Shown here: in pieces, positions 1 to 10,690 of the stretch | How the letters are laid out: the number at the start of each line of letters is the position of its first letter | How positions within the stretch are numbered: the stretch's first letter is position 1 | Assembly: GCA_963807865.1 (NCBI GenBank) | Contig: CAWEDK010000032.1 | Location: forward strand, 62,001-126,000 | Source: VAZQ01 sp963807865 | GTDB lineage: Bacteria > Pseudomonadota > Alphaproteobacteria > Rhizobiales > Xanthobacteraceae | DNA length: 64,000 nucleotides | Reading direction: 5' to 3' | Made by a program: the position numbers and the translations under genes | Notes under the pieces: generated by a model | What the model saw: only the letters and a program-made list of their open reading frames with translations | Told to the model about the DNA's origin: nothing | Database searches by the model: none

Positions 1-129
1 TCGAGGACGTGAAGATATCGACGATATTCTACGGCGTGATGCCGTTCATCATCACCGATATGCTGCGCCTGATCATCCTGATCGCCTTCCCGATCATCGC
101 GCTCTGGCTGCCGTCGACAGATGATGTGA
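1..129 (+). CDS. TRAP transporter large permease, C-terminal end (partial)
   Basis: The reading frame open at the window edge encodes a hydrophobic tail (VMPFIITDMLRLIILIAFP) typical of the last transmembrane helix of DctM-type large permeases, inner-membrane subunits of sodium-coupled TRAP uptake systems. The natural stop appears to be the TGA at 127-129. Reaching it needs one extra base around 118-120 to be removed, since the open frame otherwise runs on into the next gene as arginine-rich nonsense. Only about 42 residues are visible, so the family call rests on the tail motif. The substrate cannot be told. Confidence 0.6.
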
Positions 130-162
130 CCGTTAATCCCTCGAATGATGCAGGAGGTGACC

Positions 163-626
163 ATGTTTCGACTTACGCTCATTGCCGGCGCCGCCGCCAT
201 CGCCGCTGCTCGCATTCGCGCCGCCCGCGACTGCCGCCGACGCCGCGCAGATGGAAGCGAACAAGAAGACCGTCGCGGCGCTCTACGACGCGGCGCTCAA
301 CAAGAAGGACTTCGAGGAAGCCGTCGAAATATCTCGGCAGCCGAACTACACCCAGCACAATCCGACCGCCGCCGACGGCCCGGAGGGCCTCAAGGGCTTC
401 ATCAACTTCCTCAAGGACAAGTTCCCGAACAACAAGAGCGAGATCAAGCGCATCTTCGCCGACGGCGACTACGTCATCGTGCACGTCCACGCGGTGCGCG
501 AGCCGGGCACCCGCGGCAACGCGATCATCGACATCTTCCGGCTCGAGAACGGCAAGGTGGTCGAGCACTGGGACGTGGTGCAGCCGATCCCGGAGAAGGC
601 CGCAGAACAACAACGGGATGTTCTAG
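163..626 (+). CDS. Secreted SnoaL/NTF2-like protein (frameshifted)
   Basis: A strong ribosome site (aggaggtgacc) precedes ATG 163. The N-terminus MFRLTLIAGAAAIA is a signal peptide, and the mature part begins near ATAADAAQMEANKK. The remainder (ALYDAALNKKDFEEAV, YTQHNP, FPNNKSEIKRIFADGDYV, FRLENGKVVEHWDV) fits the SnoaL-like/NTF2 fold of about 130 residues, with the usual conserved E-H-W-D end. Function in this superfamily is broad and not predictable here. The frame must be changed near 205, twice around 330-350, and near 605, where the ending NNNGMF-stop is recovered. All are single or double base changes, consistent with sequence error. Confidence 0.7.
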
Positions 627-834
627 CTTCGATCTCGCGTCCCGGGCGAGCGAAACGAGACCCGGGACCCAGGTTTCGTGCGAGACACCAAGCAACCGGG
701 GCCCCGGATCGACGCGTTAGCTTCGCGCCGATGGTCCGGGACCACTGCCATCGTCGGTGGCTTTCCTACCCCCCCGTTATAGATGTAGCCGTGATTGGAA
801 CGGATTTAATCCGGTTCCGGTCCGGGACCAGGCA

Positions 835-2975
835 ATGGAACGATCGTTCAAGAAAGAGGTACAGGCGCTGCGGCTCGGCGACGGCGAGACCTTCCACGGC
901 GAAGGCATCCTCGCGGTCACCAAGGCGCTGCTGCAGTCGGGCGTGAGCTATGTCGGCGGCTATCAGGGCGCGCCGGTTTCGCACCTGCTCGACGTGCTGG
1001 TCGATGCCGAGGACATCATCGGCGACCTCGGCGTGCATCTGGAAACCTGCACCAACGAAGCCTCCGCGGCCGCCATGCTGGGCGCCTCGATCAACTATCC
1101 GCTGCGCGGCGCGGTGACCTGGAAATCGATCGTCGGCACCAACGTGGCGGCCGATGCGCTCTCGAACCTCGCCTCCCCGGGCGTGATCGGCGGCGCGATG
1201 ATCATCCTCGGCGAGGACTACGGCGAGGGCGCGAGCGTCATCCAGGAGCGCTCCTATGCCTACGCCCTGAAGTCCTCGATGTGGCTGCTCGATCCCCGCC
1301 CTGATCTTGCCCACCATCGTGCGCATGGTCGAGGAGGGCTTCGAACTGTCCGAGGCGAGCCACGCCCCGGTGATGCTGGAGCTTCGCATCCGCGCCTGCC
1401 ACGTCACCGGCGCGTTCACCGCCAAGAACAATCGCCGCGGGATCAATTCCGGCCAGAACCGCCTCGCCGGTCCGCCGCGCTTCGACTACGGCAAGCTCGC
1501 GCATCCGCCTGTGACCTTCACGCAGGAGCGGCTGAAGATCGAAGAGCGCATGCCGGCGGCGCAGGAATTCATCCGCGCGCGCAAGCTCAACGAAGTCATC
1601 CCCGGCGATCTCGACGATGTCGGCATCGTCGTGATGGGCGGGCTGACCAACAGCGTGTTGCGCGCGCTGACGCGGCTCGACCTCGCCGATTACTTCGGCG
1701 TCTCGCGCATTCCGATGCTGGTGCTCAACGTGGTGTACCCGCTGGTGCCCGAGGAATTGCGCGAGCTTCTGCGCCGGCAAGCGCGCCGTGCTGGTGGTCG
1801 AGGAAGGCTCACCCGCCTACATCGAGGACAAGCTCAACGTCGAGCTCCGCCGCGCCGACCTTCAGACCCGCGTGCTCGGCAAGGGCTGCCTGCCCTGCCG
1901 CCGGCGAGTATCAGTCGGAGCCGCTCATCAAGGGCCTTGCGGCCTTCATCACCGAGACCCGACCGGCGGGCATCGACGCCGACGCCATCGCGGCCCGGAC
2001 GAAGCAGATGTTCGCGCACAGGGCGCCGGCGATGGCCGCGGTTGGCGAGGCGCCGCCCCGGCCGCCGAATTTCTGCACCGGCTGCCCCGAGCGACCGGTG
2101 TTCTCGGCCATCAAGCTGATGCAGCGCGAGCTCGGGCCGACCCATATCAGCGCCGATATCGGCTGCCACTCGTTCGCGACCTTCGCACCGTTCTCGCTCG
2201 GCAACTCAATTCTCGGTTACGGCATGTCGCTGGCCAGCGCCGCCGCCGTCACGCCCAACATGGAAAGGCGCCCGATCTCCGTGATGGGAGATGGCGGGTT
2301 CTGGCACAACGGCCTGATCACCGGCGTCGCTTCCAACCTGTTCAACAAGGGCGACGGTGTGCTGATCATCATGCAGAACGGCTACGCCTCTGCGACCGGC
2401 CAGCAATATCTGCCGTCGAGCGGGGCGAACCGCAGCGGCACGCCGACCGGGATGACGATCGAGCACACGCTGCGTTCGTTCGGGGTGAAATGGCTGCGCA
2501 CGGTGCGGACCTACGGCGTCGCCAACATGGTCAAGACGCTCAAGGAGGCGATGCGCACCGCCGAGCGAGGCCTCAAGGTGATCATCGCCGACGGCGAATG
2601 CCAGCTTGTGCGCCAGCGCCGGGTGCGCGCGGAAGATGCCGAGAAGCTCAAGCGCGGCGAGCGCGTGACGCGCATAAAGTTCGGCGTCGATGACGTGATC
2701 TGCACCGGCGACCATTCCTGCATTCGGCTGTCGGCCTGCCCATCGCTGACGGTGAAGCCGAACCCCGACCCGCTGCGCACCGATCCGGTGGCCACCGTGA
2801 TCGAGAGCTGCGTGGGTTGCGGTCTGTGCGGCGAGGTCGCGCATGCCGCCGTGCTCTGTCCTCGTTCTATCGCGCCGAGGTTATCCGCAACCCCAATTGG
2901 TGGGACCGGGCATTGCATCGCGTCCGCTGTGCGATCATCGGCCGGCTGAGCCCGCGAACGGAGGCCCGTACATGA
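835..2975 (+). CDS. iorA: Indolepyruvate-type ferredoxin oxidoreductase, alpha (TPP/ferredoxin) subunit, frameshifted
   Basis: The product has the layout of IorA, about 713 residues: a pyrimidine-binding TPP domain (SYVGGYQGAPVSHLLDVL), a central transketolase-C-like part (VVMGGLTN, VLVVEEGSPAYIE), a TPP-binding domain (CTGCPERPVFSAIK, GDGGFWHNGLITG, IIMQNGYASATGQQ) and a C-terminal 4Fe-4S segment (CVGCGLCG). Family members oxidatively decarboxylate aryl or branched 2-oxoacids to acyl-CoA using ferredoxin. Frame changes are needed near 1300, 1780, 1900 and 2860, and all conserved motifs survive. The true end is TGA 2973-2975, after the tail IIGRLSPRTEART. The beta-type gene follows after a palindromic repeat. 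The exact oxoacid substrate is unknown. Confidence 0.85.
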
Positions 2976-3018
2976 CCGCGCTTGCATATGCGAACGCTTG
3001 CGAGGCGAACTCGGTCTG

Positions 3019-3117
3019 CTCCCCCTCCCTTTGGGAGAGGGGTGGGGTGAGGGCTTACGGTCTCTCGTTGGAGTTAGGCGCCCTCACCCCAACCCTCTCC
3101 CCGCTGGGGAGAGGGAG
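3019..3117. repeat. Palindromic repeat between iorA and iorB
   Basis: Two related arms, ctccccctccctttgggaga and ccctctccccgctggggaga, each form a short hairpin. The flanking gtggggtgaggg and ccctcaccccaac pair with each other to give a larger imperfect palindrome of about 100 bp. This type of CTCCCC/GGGGAG element is dispersed in many alpha- and betaproteobacterial genomes. It sits in the 178-bp gap between two genes expected to be cotranscribed, so it may affect mRNA stability or relative expression. Confidence 0.7.
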
Positions 3118-3153
3118 CGCACCAAGCGCGCGGCACGGGCCGCATACACGACG

Positions 3154-4692
3154 ATGACTGCACCGCGCCCCATCACTATCTTGATCGCTGCGCTCGGCGG
3201 CGAAGGCGGCGGCGTGCTGACGGACTGGATCGTGGCGGCTGCTACGCGCTGCGGCTTCCCGGTCCAGTCGACCTCGATCCCCGGCGTCGCGCAGCGCACC
3301 GGCGCCACCACCTACTACATCGAGATCGTACCGGTGCACTGCGGCCGAGCTGGGCGGGCGGCAGCCGGTGTTGGCGCTCGCGCCCGGCATCGGCGACGTC
3401 GATATCGTGCTGGCGAGCGAACTGTTGGAAGCCTGCGCGATGCGTCGCATCGGGCTTCGTGACACCCGATCGGACCACCATGATTGCCTCGACCAGCCGC
3501 TCCTATCTGGTGGTCGAGCGGATCGCGATGGCCGATGGCCGCCTCGACAGCGCACGGCTGGCAAAGGCGATCAAGGATCACGCGCAATCCCACCTGCTGG
3601 TCGACATGGAGACGCTGGCGCGGCAGAGCGGCGCGATGATCAACGCCGTCATGCTGGGCCTGCTCGCCGGCTGCGGCCGGTTGCCGATTCCACCGGAAAC
3701 GTTTGAAACCGCGATCCGTACCGACGGCAAGGCCGTGGACAGCAATCTCAAGGGCTTTCGCGCCGGCCTCGACGCAGCAAAGGGGATGAGCGCGGCAGCG
3801 CCGGCTGCGCTTGAAGCGCGTGCACCCCACGGGCCAACCCTCCCCCGCGCGCTCGAGCCGGCGGTCGCCGCCATGCCGGCGGCTGCGCGCGACATCGTCG
3901 TCGAAGGCGTCCGCCGGCTGGCCGCCTACCAGGACGAGGCCTACGCGCGACGTTACCTCGACCGGCTTGTGGCAATCCGGAAGGCCGACGGGCGCGCCAA
4001 TGCGGAAGGCCGGCTGCTGCGCGAGGTCGCACGTCATCTCGCACTGCGTATGTCCTACGAGGATGTGATCCGTGTCGCCGAGGTCAAGATCGATCCGGCA
4101 CGGCTGCAGTCGCATCGCGGCCGAGATCGGCGCCAAGCCCGGCGAGCCCTACACGCGTGACCGAGTTCCTCAAGCCCGGCATCGAAGAAATGTGCTCGAT
4201 CCTGCCGCCCTGGCTCGCGACGCGAATTCTGACGATCGCGGCGCGGCGCGGATGGCTGGAGCGTGCGCATTGGGGGATGGAGGTCAACACGACGTCGGTC
4301 TCCGGCTTCTTGCGGTTCTGGCTACTGGCCAAGCTGCGCCGCTGGCGGCCGAAATCCTACCGCTTCGCGCAGGAGCAGCGCGCCATCGAACTTGGCTCGG
4401 CGTGGTCCAGGACGCCGCACAACTGTCGGGCGATCTCGCGCTCGAAGTGGCGGAATGCGCGCGCCTGATCAAAGGCTATGGCGATACCCTCAAGCGCGGC
4501 GTTGCCAACTACGGCCTGATCGAGGCGCGGGTGATCCGTCCGGTATTGGCGGGGCAGATCTCGTTGCGGCTGGGAACGGACGCGGTCGCCAGTGCCCGCG
4601 TCGCGGCCCTTGCCGACCCGGACGGAGACGCCCTGGCGCATTGCCTCGCCAGCCTCGGTCAGCAGAGTGCGATCGGCATGGCGGCCGAATAG
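3154..4692 (+). CDS. iorB: Indolepyruvate-type ferredoxin oxidoreductase, beta (gamma-domain) subunit, long form, frameshifted
   Basis: The N-terminus ITILIAALGGEGGGVLTDW, followed by IPGVAQRTGATTYYIEI, is the conserved start of the gamma/beta domain of 2-oxoacid ferredoxin oxidoreductases. That domain channels the acyl-CoA reaction with the alpha subunit encoded upstream. The protein is long (about 512 residues) because of a C-terminal extension (YEDVIRVAEVKID, EEMCSILPPWLATRIL, LRFWLLAKLRRWRP), as in the fused IorB form of rhizobia and relatives. Frame changes are needed near 3345, 3445, 4110 and 4390. The last frame ends cleanly at TAG 4690-4692. The start ATG 3154 matches the family N-terminus. 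Confidence 0.8.
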
Positions 4693-4855
4693 GCCGCCAA
4701 CCGGTCATGCCGGCCGGGCGGGCCGCGCAGGAGCGCGGCGCAATGGACACCGATGCATCAAGCGGGTAACAACACCTCCGCCTGACCTGTCACAGCGCAC
4801 GGACCCGCGCCCGCGCGACCGTCACCATCCAAGAGAAACGCCGGAGGACCCGCAG

Positions 4856-5875
4856 ATGCGGATCGACGCCTACACGCACTTTTTCCCGAAGAAATTCTTC
4901 GACAAGCTCAACGAGGTCGCCGGCGACTACAAGGACATGGGCAAGCGCGTGCGCTCGCTGCCGGCGCTCTACGACGTCGACGTCCGGAAGAAGATCGTGG
5001 ACGGCCACAAGGACTATCAGCAGATCCTGTCCTACCCGCAGCCGCCGATCGAGAAGTTCGCCAAGAGCCCGGAGGACATCGACGAGTTCTGCAAGATCAT
5101 CAACGACGGCTTCGCCGAACTGTGCGCCAAGGAGAAGGACCATTTCCCCGGCTGGGTGGCGCACCTCTCGCTCGACGCGCGCGACGCCGGCGTCGCCGAG
5201 GCCGAACGCGCGCTCAAGAACGGCGCGCTCGGCGTGCAGATCTACACCAACGTCGCCGGCAAGCCGCTCGACCGGCCGCAATACCTGCCGTTCTGGAAGA
5301 AGATGAACGAGCTCGGCGCGCCGATCTGGCTGCATCCGGCGCGCGGCGCCGAGATGCCGGACTACATCGACGAGAAGAAATCGCTCTACGAGATCTGGTG
5401 GACGCTCGGCTGGTCGTACGAGACCGCCTGCGCGATGATGCGGCTGGTCTATTCCAAGATCATGGACAACAACCCGAACCTCAAGATCATCACCCACCAT
5501 TTCGCCGGCATCGTGCCGATGCTGGAAGGCCGGCTCGGCCCGGGCAACGACGTGATGGGGCAGCGCACCTCCGACGAGGACTACGTCGGGCTGCGCAAGA
5601 GCCTGAAGAAGCGGCCGCTCGACTACTTCAAGCAGGACTTCTACGCCGACACCGCGGCGTTCACGGCGGAGCCCGCCACCAAGGCCGGCATGGAGTTCTT
5701 CCCTGTCGAGAAGATCATCTTCGCCTCCGACTGCCCGTTCGATCCGGAAGGCGGCACGATGTATCCGCGCGAGACCCTGCGCATTCTCGAGTTGCTCAAT
5801 CTGCCGAAGGCCACGCAGGACGCCGTCTACTTCGGTAACCTGGAGCGGATCACCGGCAAAAAGCTGGTGAAGTAG
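4856..5875 (+). CDS. Amidohydrolase-2 (ACMSD-like) family protein
   Basis: Intact 339-residue TIM-barrel protein with a good ribosome site (cggaggac) before ATG 4856. Metal-site-like motifs are IWLHPARG (about residue 160), IITHHFAGIVPML (about 215) and FASDCPFDPEGG (about 290), as in ACMSD and gamma-resorcylate-type decarboxylases. The N-terminal motif reads DAYTHFFP rather than the usual D-x-H-x-H, so the first metal-binding histidine is replaced by tyrosine. Some members of this family are known to vary here. The gene lies between the oxoacid:ferredoxin oxidoreductase pair and a ModA-like binding protein, suggesting aromatic-acid catabolism, but the substrate is unknown. Confidence 0.82.
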   Translation: MRIDAYTHFFPKKFFDKLNEVAGDYKDMGKRVRSLPALYDVDVRKKIVDGHKDYQQILSYPQPPIEKFAKSPEDIDEFCKIINDGFAELCAKEKDHFPGWVAHLSLDARDAGVAEAERALKNGALGVQIYTNVAGKPLDRPQYLPFWKKMNELGAPIWLHPARGAEMPDYIDEKKSLYEIWWTLGWSYETACAMMRLVYSKIMDNNPNLKIITHHFAGIVPMLEGRLGPGNDVMGQRTSDEDYVGLRKSLKKRPLDYFKQDFYADTAAFTAEPATKAGMEFFPVEKIIFASDCPFDPEGGTMYPRETLRILELLNLPKATQDAVYFGNLERITGKKLVK

Positions 5876-5897
5876 CAGACCATCGACGGAGGACGGC

Positions 5898-6664
5898 ATG
5901 CGGCTCCTGGCGGCGGCGTTGGCACTCGTCTGCCATCTGCGTGCGCGCCATCGTTCGCGGCCGATTTGCGCGTCTACAGCGGGGGCGCACCGCACGACAC
6001 TCTCAAAGTGATCGCCCCCGAATTCGAGAAGGCGACCGGCCACCGCCTGAACTTCACGTTCGCGGTGGTCGGCGCGATCCAGCAGCGGATCGCCGGCGGC
6101 GAAAAGGCCGACGTGGTGCTGCTGCCGGTGCCGCTGCTCAACGCTCTCGAGACGGCCGGCAAGCTTCGGCCGGACAGCAAGCGCCTGCTGGCGCGCGTCG
6201 GCATCGCGGTCATCGTCCGCGACGGCGCGCCGAAACCCGACGTCTCGACGCCCGATGCGCTGCGGGCAACGCTGACCAAGGCCCGCTCGATCACCCATGC
6301 CGATCCGCAGGCGACGCCGGGCGGCCGCCACATCGCCGCGATTCTCGCGCAGTGGGGCATCATCGAAACGCCCGAACGCCGGATCGCGCCCAAGAGCGCA
6401 ATCAGCGGCGGAGCCGAACTCATCGCCAACGGCGAGATCGAGATCGGGCTCTATCTCCTCAGCGAGGTCAGGGCGGTCAAGGGCGTGGCGGTTGCCGGCA
6501 TGCTCCCGCCCGCCCAGCAGAGCTACATCGTGTACGCGGGCGCGACTGCCGCCGACAGCGCCGCATCCGAACCGGCCGCCGAATTCCTCAAGTTCATCGC
6601 CGATCCGGCGCAGCAGCCGCAATGGCACGCGACCGGATTCGAGGCGATCGCCAAGGGCAACTGA
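5898..6664 (+). CDS. ModA-like periplasmic substrate-binding protein (signal peptide frameshifted)
   Basis: ATG 5898, preceded by cggaggac, starts a signal peptide (MRLLAAALALVC). One frame change near 5935 then gives CAPSFAADLRVYSGGAPHD, so cleavage is expected after SFA-A. The mature protein (LKVIAPEFEKATGHRLNF, AGGEKADVVLLPVP, SGGAELIANGEIEIGLYL, FIADPAQQPQWHATGFE) matches type II binding proteins of the molybdate-binding ModA superfamily, about 250 residues. No permease or ATPase gene is adjacent, so it is an orphan. Many such orphans in this group bind organic anions rather than molybdate. Confidence 0.75.
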
Positions 6665-6732
6665 CGTCCGCTGTGGCTATCTCGGCCCGCGCCCATGAAT
6701 TGCGCCGCGCCATCTGCTAGCGTTGCGGCATC

Positions 6733-9493
6733 ATGGATGCCCGCCCGCACGTGACCGCCGGCTTCTCCTCCGGCCCACCCGCGACACCGGCACGGTGCCG
6801 TCACCGCGCGACGACAGCGGCCGGGTCACGCCGGTGATGGAACAGTACATCGAGATCAAGGCGGCCAATCCGGATTGCCTGCTGTTCTACCGGATGGGCG
6901 ATTTCTACGAACTGTTCTTCGAGGACGCCGAGGTGGCCTCGCGCGCACTCGGCATCGTCTGACCAAGCGCGGCAAACATCGCGGCCAGGACATCCCGATG
7001 TGCGGCGTGCCGATCCATCGCGCCGACGACTATCTCCACCGCCTGATCGCGCTCGGCCATCGCGTCGCGGTCTGCGAGCAGATCGAGGACCCGGCCGAGG
7101 CCAGGAAGCGCGGCAACAAGAGCGTCGTGCGCCGCGATGTCGTGCGCCTCGTCACGCCCGGCACGCTCACCGAGGATTCGCTGCTCGACGCGCGCCGCAA
7201 CAACTATCTGCTCGCCATCGCGCGGGCGCGCGCCGCCTCCGAGGAGGAGAGCCGCTTCGCGATCGCATGGATCGATATTTCGACCGGTGAGTTCCGGATT
7301 GCCGAGCACGACCGCGCGGGTCTGGCGGCCGCGATCGCACGTCTCGAACCCGGTGAGATCGTCGTCTCGGACGCGCTCTACGGCGACCCGGAACTTGCGC
7401 CCTATCTGCGCTCGCTGCCGGCCGTGACGCCGCTGACCCGCGACGTGTTCGACGGCGCCACCGCTGAGCGCCGGCTGGCGGGGTATTTTTCGGTGGTGAC
7501 CACCGAGGCGTTCGGAACGCTGTCCCGGCTCGAACTGACAGCGGCCGCGGCCTGCATTACCTATGTGGAGCGAACCCAGCTCGGCCAGCGGCCGCCGCTG
7601 TCGCCGCCCGCTGCGTGAGGCGCAGGAGGCCACCCTCCTGATCGACCAGGCGACGCGGGCCAATCTCGAACTCGTCCGCACGCTGTCGGGTGAACGCGCC
7701 GGCTCGCTGCTGGCTGCGATCGACCGCACGGTGACGGCCGCGGGCTCGCGGCTGCTGGCGCAGCGGCTTGCCGCGCCGCTGACCGATCCGGCAGCGATCG
7801 CGCGGCGGCACGATGCCGTGGCGCATTTCGTCGCGCGACGCGCAGGCGCGCCGCGACACCCGCGAGCGGCTGAAATCCGTCCCCGACCTTGCCCGCGCGC
7901 TGGCGCGGCTGGTGGTCGAGCGCGGCGGCCCGCGCGACCTGGCGGCGATCCGCGACGGCATCGCCGAGGCGGCGAGCCTCGCGAGGGAACTGCAAGGCGC
8001 ACGCTGACATTCCCGCTGAGCTCGCGCAGGTGGCGGCGGCGTTGTGCCGCCCCGACCCGGCGATCGCAGCCGAGCTTGCCGCCGCGCTCGACGACGAACT
8101 GCCTTATCTCAAGCGTGACGGCGGCTTCGTGCGGCCCGGCTACGATCCCGCGCTCGACGAACTGCGCGCCCTGCGCGACGAGTTGCGCCGGGTGATCGCC
8201 GCGCTGCAGGCGCGCTACGCCGACGCGAGCGGCGTGCGCGCGTTGAAGGTCCGGCACAACAATGTGCTCGGCTATTTCGTGGAGGTCGGCGCTCAGCACG
8301 GCGACAAGCTGTTGGCGCCGCCGCTCAACGCCACGTTCATCCATCGCCAGACGCTCTCCGGCCAGGTGCGCTTCACGACCGCCGAGTTGGGCGAACTCGA
8401 AGCCAAGATCGCCAGCGCCGCCGACCGCGCGCTTGGCATCGAGATCGAGACGTTCGAGCGTCTTTCCGCACAGGTCACGGCAGCCGCCGCGGCGATCAAG
8501 GAGGCGGCCGAGGCGCTCGCGGTGCTCGACGTCACGAGCGCACTGGCGCAGCTTGCCACCGACCGCGACTATGCGCGGCCCGAAATCGATGCGGGTCTCG
8601 ATTTCATCATCGACGGCGGGCGGCACCCCGTCGTCGAACAGGCACTCGCCGGCGACGGCGCCGCGTTCGTCGCCAACCAGTGCGACCTGTCGCCGCCCGC
8701 GCAGGCGGATACCGGCCGCATCTGGCTGCTGACCGGCCCCAACATGGCGGGCAAATCGACCTATCTGCGGCAGAACGCGCTGATCGCGATCCTCGCCCAG
8801 ATGGGAAGCTTCGTACCGGCACGCAGCGCGCGGATCGGCGTGGTCGACCGACTGTTCTCGCGCGTCGGCGCCGCCGACGATCTTGCCCGCGGCCGCTCGA
8901 CCTTCATGGTCGAAATGGTCGAGACCGCCGCGATCCTCAATCAGGCCGGCCGGCGCGCGCTCGTCATCCTCGACGAAATCGGCCGCGGCACCGCGACCTT
9001 CGACGGCCTGTCGATCGCGTGGGCGACCATTGAACATCTGCACGAGACCAACCGTTGCCGTGCGCTGTTCGCCACGCATTTTCACGAACTGACCGCGCTC
9101 GCCGCCAAGCTGCCGCGGCTGCACAACGCGACCATGCGGGTCAAGGAGTGGCAGGGCGAGGTCGTGTTCCTGCACGAGGTGATGCCGGGGGCCGCCGACC
9201 GCTCGTACGGCATCCAGGTCGCCAAGCTCGCCGGGCTGCCGCCGGCGGTGATCGAGCGCGCCAAGGTAGTGCTCGCCAAGCTCGAAGCCGAGGACCGTAT
9301 CTCGCCGGCGCGCGGCTTCGAGGACTTGCCGCTGTTCTCCGCGACGGCGCGGCCGGCGGCCACGCCGGTGCACGATGCCGCGCTAGCAGCGGTGATCGCA
9401 GCGCTCACCGAGTTGCATCCGGACGAGATGTCGCCGCGCGAGGCGCTCGAAGCGCTCTACGCGCTGAAGGCCAAGGCGGCAGCGGGCAAATAG
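6733..9493 (+). CDS. mutS: DNA mismatch repair protein MutS (frameshifted)
   Basis: Recognises mismatches and starts repair with MutL. The N-terminal mismatch-binding domain is clear (MEQYIEIKAANPDCLLFYRM, GDFYELFFEDAE, with the Phe-x-Glu mismatch wedge), followed by GKHRGQDIPMCGVPIHRADD, the connector and lever domains, and the ATPase with Walker A GPNMAGKSTYLRQ (about 8738), Walker B LVILDEIGRGTATFDG (about 8968) and the signature ATHFHELTAL. Frame changes are needed near 6796, 6957, 7595, 7836 and 7997. The last 500 residues are intact. The start is uncertain: ATG 6733 needs an early frame change, while ATG 6837 is an internal in-frame option. It is probably functional in the organism, since all motifs persist. 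Confidence 0.9.
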
Positions 9494-9592
9494 CGAGACA
9501 AAGCGGCGCGGGTGCGCGCGAACCCGCTTGTGGTAGGGTAGCCATCATCGACCGGGGTGTGACGTCGAAGCGCGATTGGCCGGGAGCCTGCG

Positions 9593-10566
9593 ATGACGAT
9601 CAAGGTCGCGTCTCTTCTGTTCGCAATTCTAGGTTTGGCAACTAGCGCCCAAGCCCAGAACTATCCCACCAAGACCGTGACGATAGTGGTCACCGCGGCG
9701 GCCGGCGGGGTGACCGACGTGGTGGCGCGCGCGATCGCACAGCGGTTGTCGGAGAAATGGGGTCAGCAGATCGTCGTGGAAAACAAGGGAGGCGCGGGTC
9801 ACATCCTGGGCGCCTCTCAGGTCGCCAACGCGGCGCCCGACGGTCATACGCTGATGATCGCGGAGGCCGGGACCTATGTGATCAATCCCAACATCTACCC
9901 GAAGGAAAAGCTGACCTATGACGTGGAAAAGGACCTGATCCAGATCACCGGACTGATCCGCATCCACCATGCACTGATCGCCACGCCGTCGCTTCCGGCG
10001 AACGCTCTTGGCGAACTGATCGCACTCGCCAAGGCGAAGCCCGGCACGCTGACCTACGGCACGGCGGGGGTCGGTTCCGGGCCGCATTTGAATATGGTCA
10101 GACTGGAGAACGTCACCGGCGCGAAATTCGTGGCGGTCCATTACCGGGGGCGACCCCCGCGCTCACCGATGTCGTCGGAGGACATACCAACACGATGCTG
10201 ATCAGCATCGGGTCGGCGCTCGGTCCCGCCGAGGCGCGCAGCGTGAAGCTGATCGCGATCGGCAGTCCAAAACGCCTGCCGCAACTGCCCGATCTGCCTT
10301 CAACCGAGGAGAGCGTGCCGGGCTATACCGCCGGAACCTGGTTTGGACTGTCCACGACCGGCCGGACCCCGCGCGACGTGGTGATGAAGGTCAATGCGGA
10401 CGTGCGCGAGGTCATCGCCCAGCCGGCGATCCAGGAGCAATTCATCACCAAGCAGCTTTACGAACCGATGACGAGTTCGCCGGAGGAATTTGCGGCATTC
10501 ATCAGGTCGGAGACCCAGCGCTGGGGCAAGGTAATCCGCGAACAGAATTTGAAGATCGCGCATTAA
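9593..10566 (+). CDS. TctC/Bug-family solute-binding protein (one frameshift)
   Basis: The signal peptide (MTIKVASLLFAILGLATSAQAQ) is followed by the Bug pattern YPTKTVTIVVTAAAGG, VVENKGGAGHILGA, NAAPDGHTLMIA, TYGTAGVGSGPHLNM, then LPDLPSTEESVPGY and TPRDVVMKVNADVREV. These are tripartite tricarboxylate transporter binding proteins, usually specific for small carboxylates. The break lies near 10150, in a run of g's where a six-g run reads as five. Restoring one g gives YRGATPALTDVVGGH and continuity to TAA 10564-10566. No TctA or TctB membrane gene is nearby, which is common for this greatly expanded family in soil alpha- and betaproteobacteria. Confidence 0.85.
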
Positions 10567-10583
10567 CAACCGAAACACTCTCC

Positions 10584-10670
10584 GGCGTCATTCCGGGGAC
10601 GGCCGAAGGCCGGAGCCCGGAATCCATTGCTCCGCTCGATGGATATGGATTCCGGGCCCGGACTGACGCC
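10584..10670. repeat. Dispersed palindromic repeat (cgtcattccggg type)
   Basis: ggcgtcattccggggac at the left end faces tccgggcccggactgacgcc at the right end, and ggaatccatt pairs with atggattcc around the middle. This gives an imperfect palindrome of about 87 bp. It lies between convergently transcribed genes (the TctC gene and the minus-strand membrane protein). Elements of this wording are common in intergenic regions of Bradyrhizobium-like genomes. Confidence 0.65.
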
Positions 10671-10690
10671 GGAGGGGCTTTCCGCTGTCC

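Noticed and set aside
9..626. Single 205-residue protein from the window edge through the SnoaL gene
   Set aside because: The first 36 residues are a TRAP permease tail, and the rest is arginine-serine nonsense from the wrong frame. Two genes with frameshifts explain it.
4790..6628. 612-residue minus-strand ORF opposite the amidohydrolase and ModA-like genes
   Set aside because: A mirror frame of two well-supported plus-strand genes; its composition is that of antisense of GC-rich coding sequence.
10201..10566. Separate small gene for the end of the TctC protein
   Set aside because: The N-terminal half is cut short at a g-run. Restoring one base joins both halves into one standard TctC protein.
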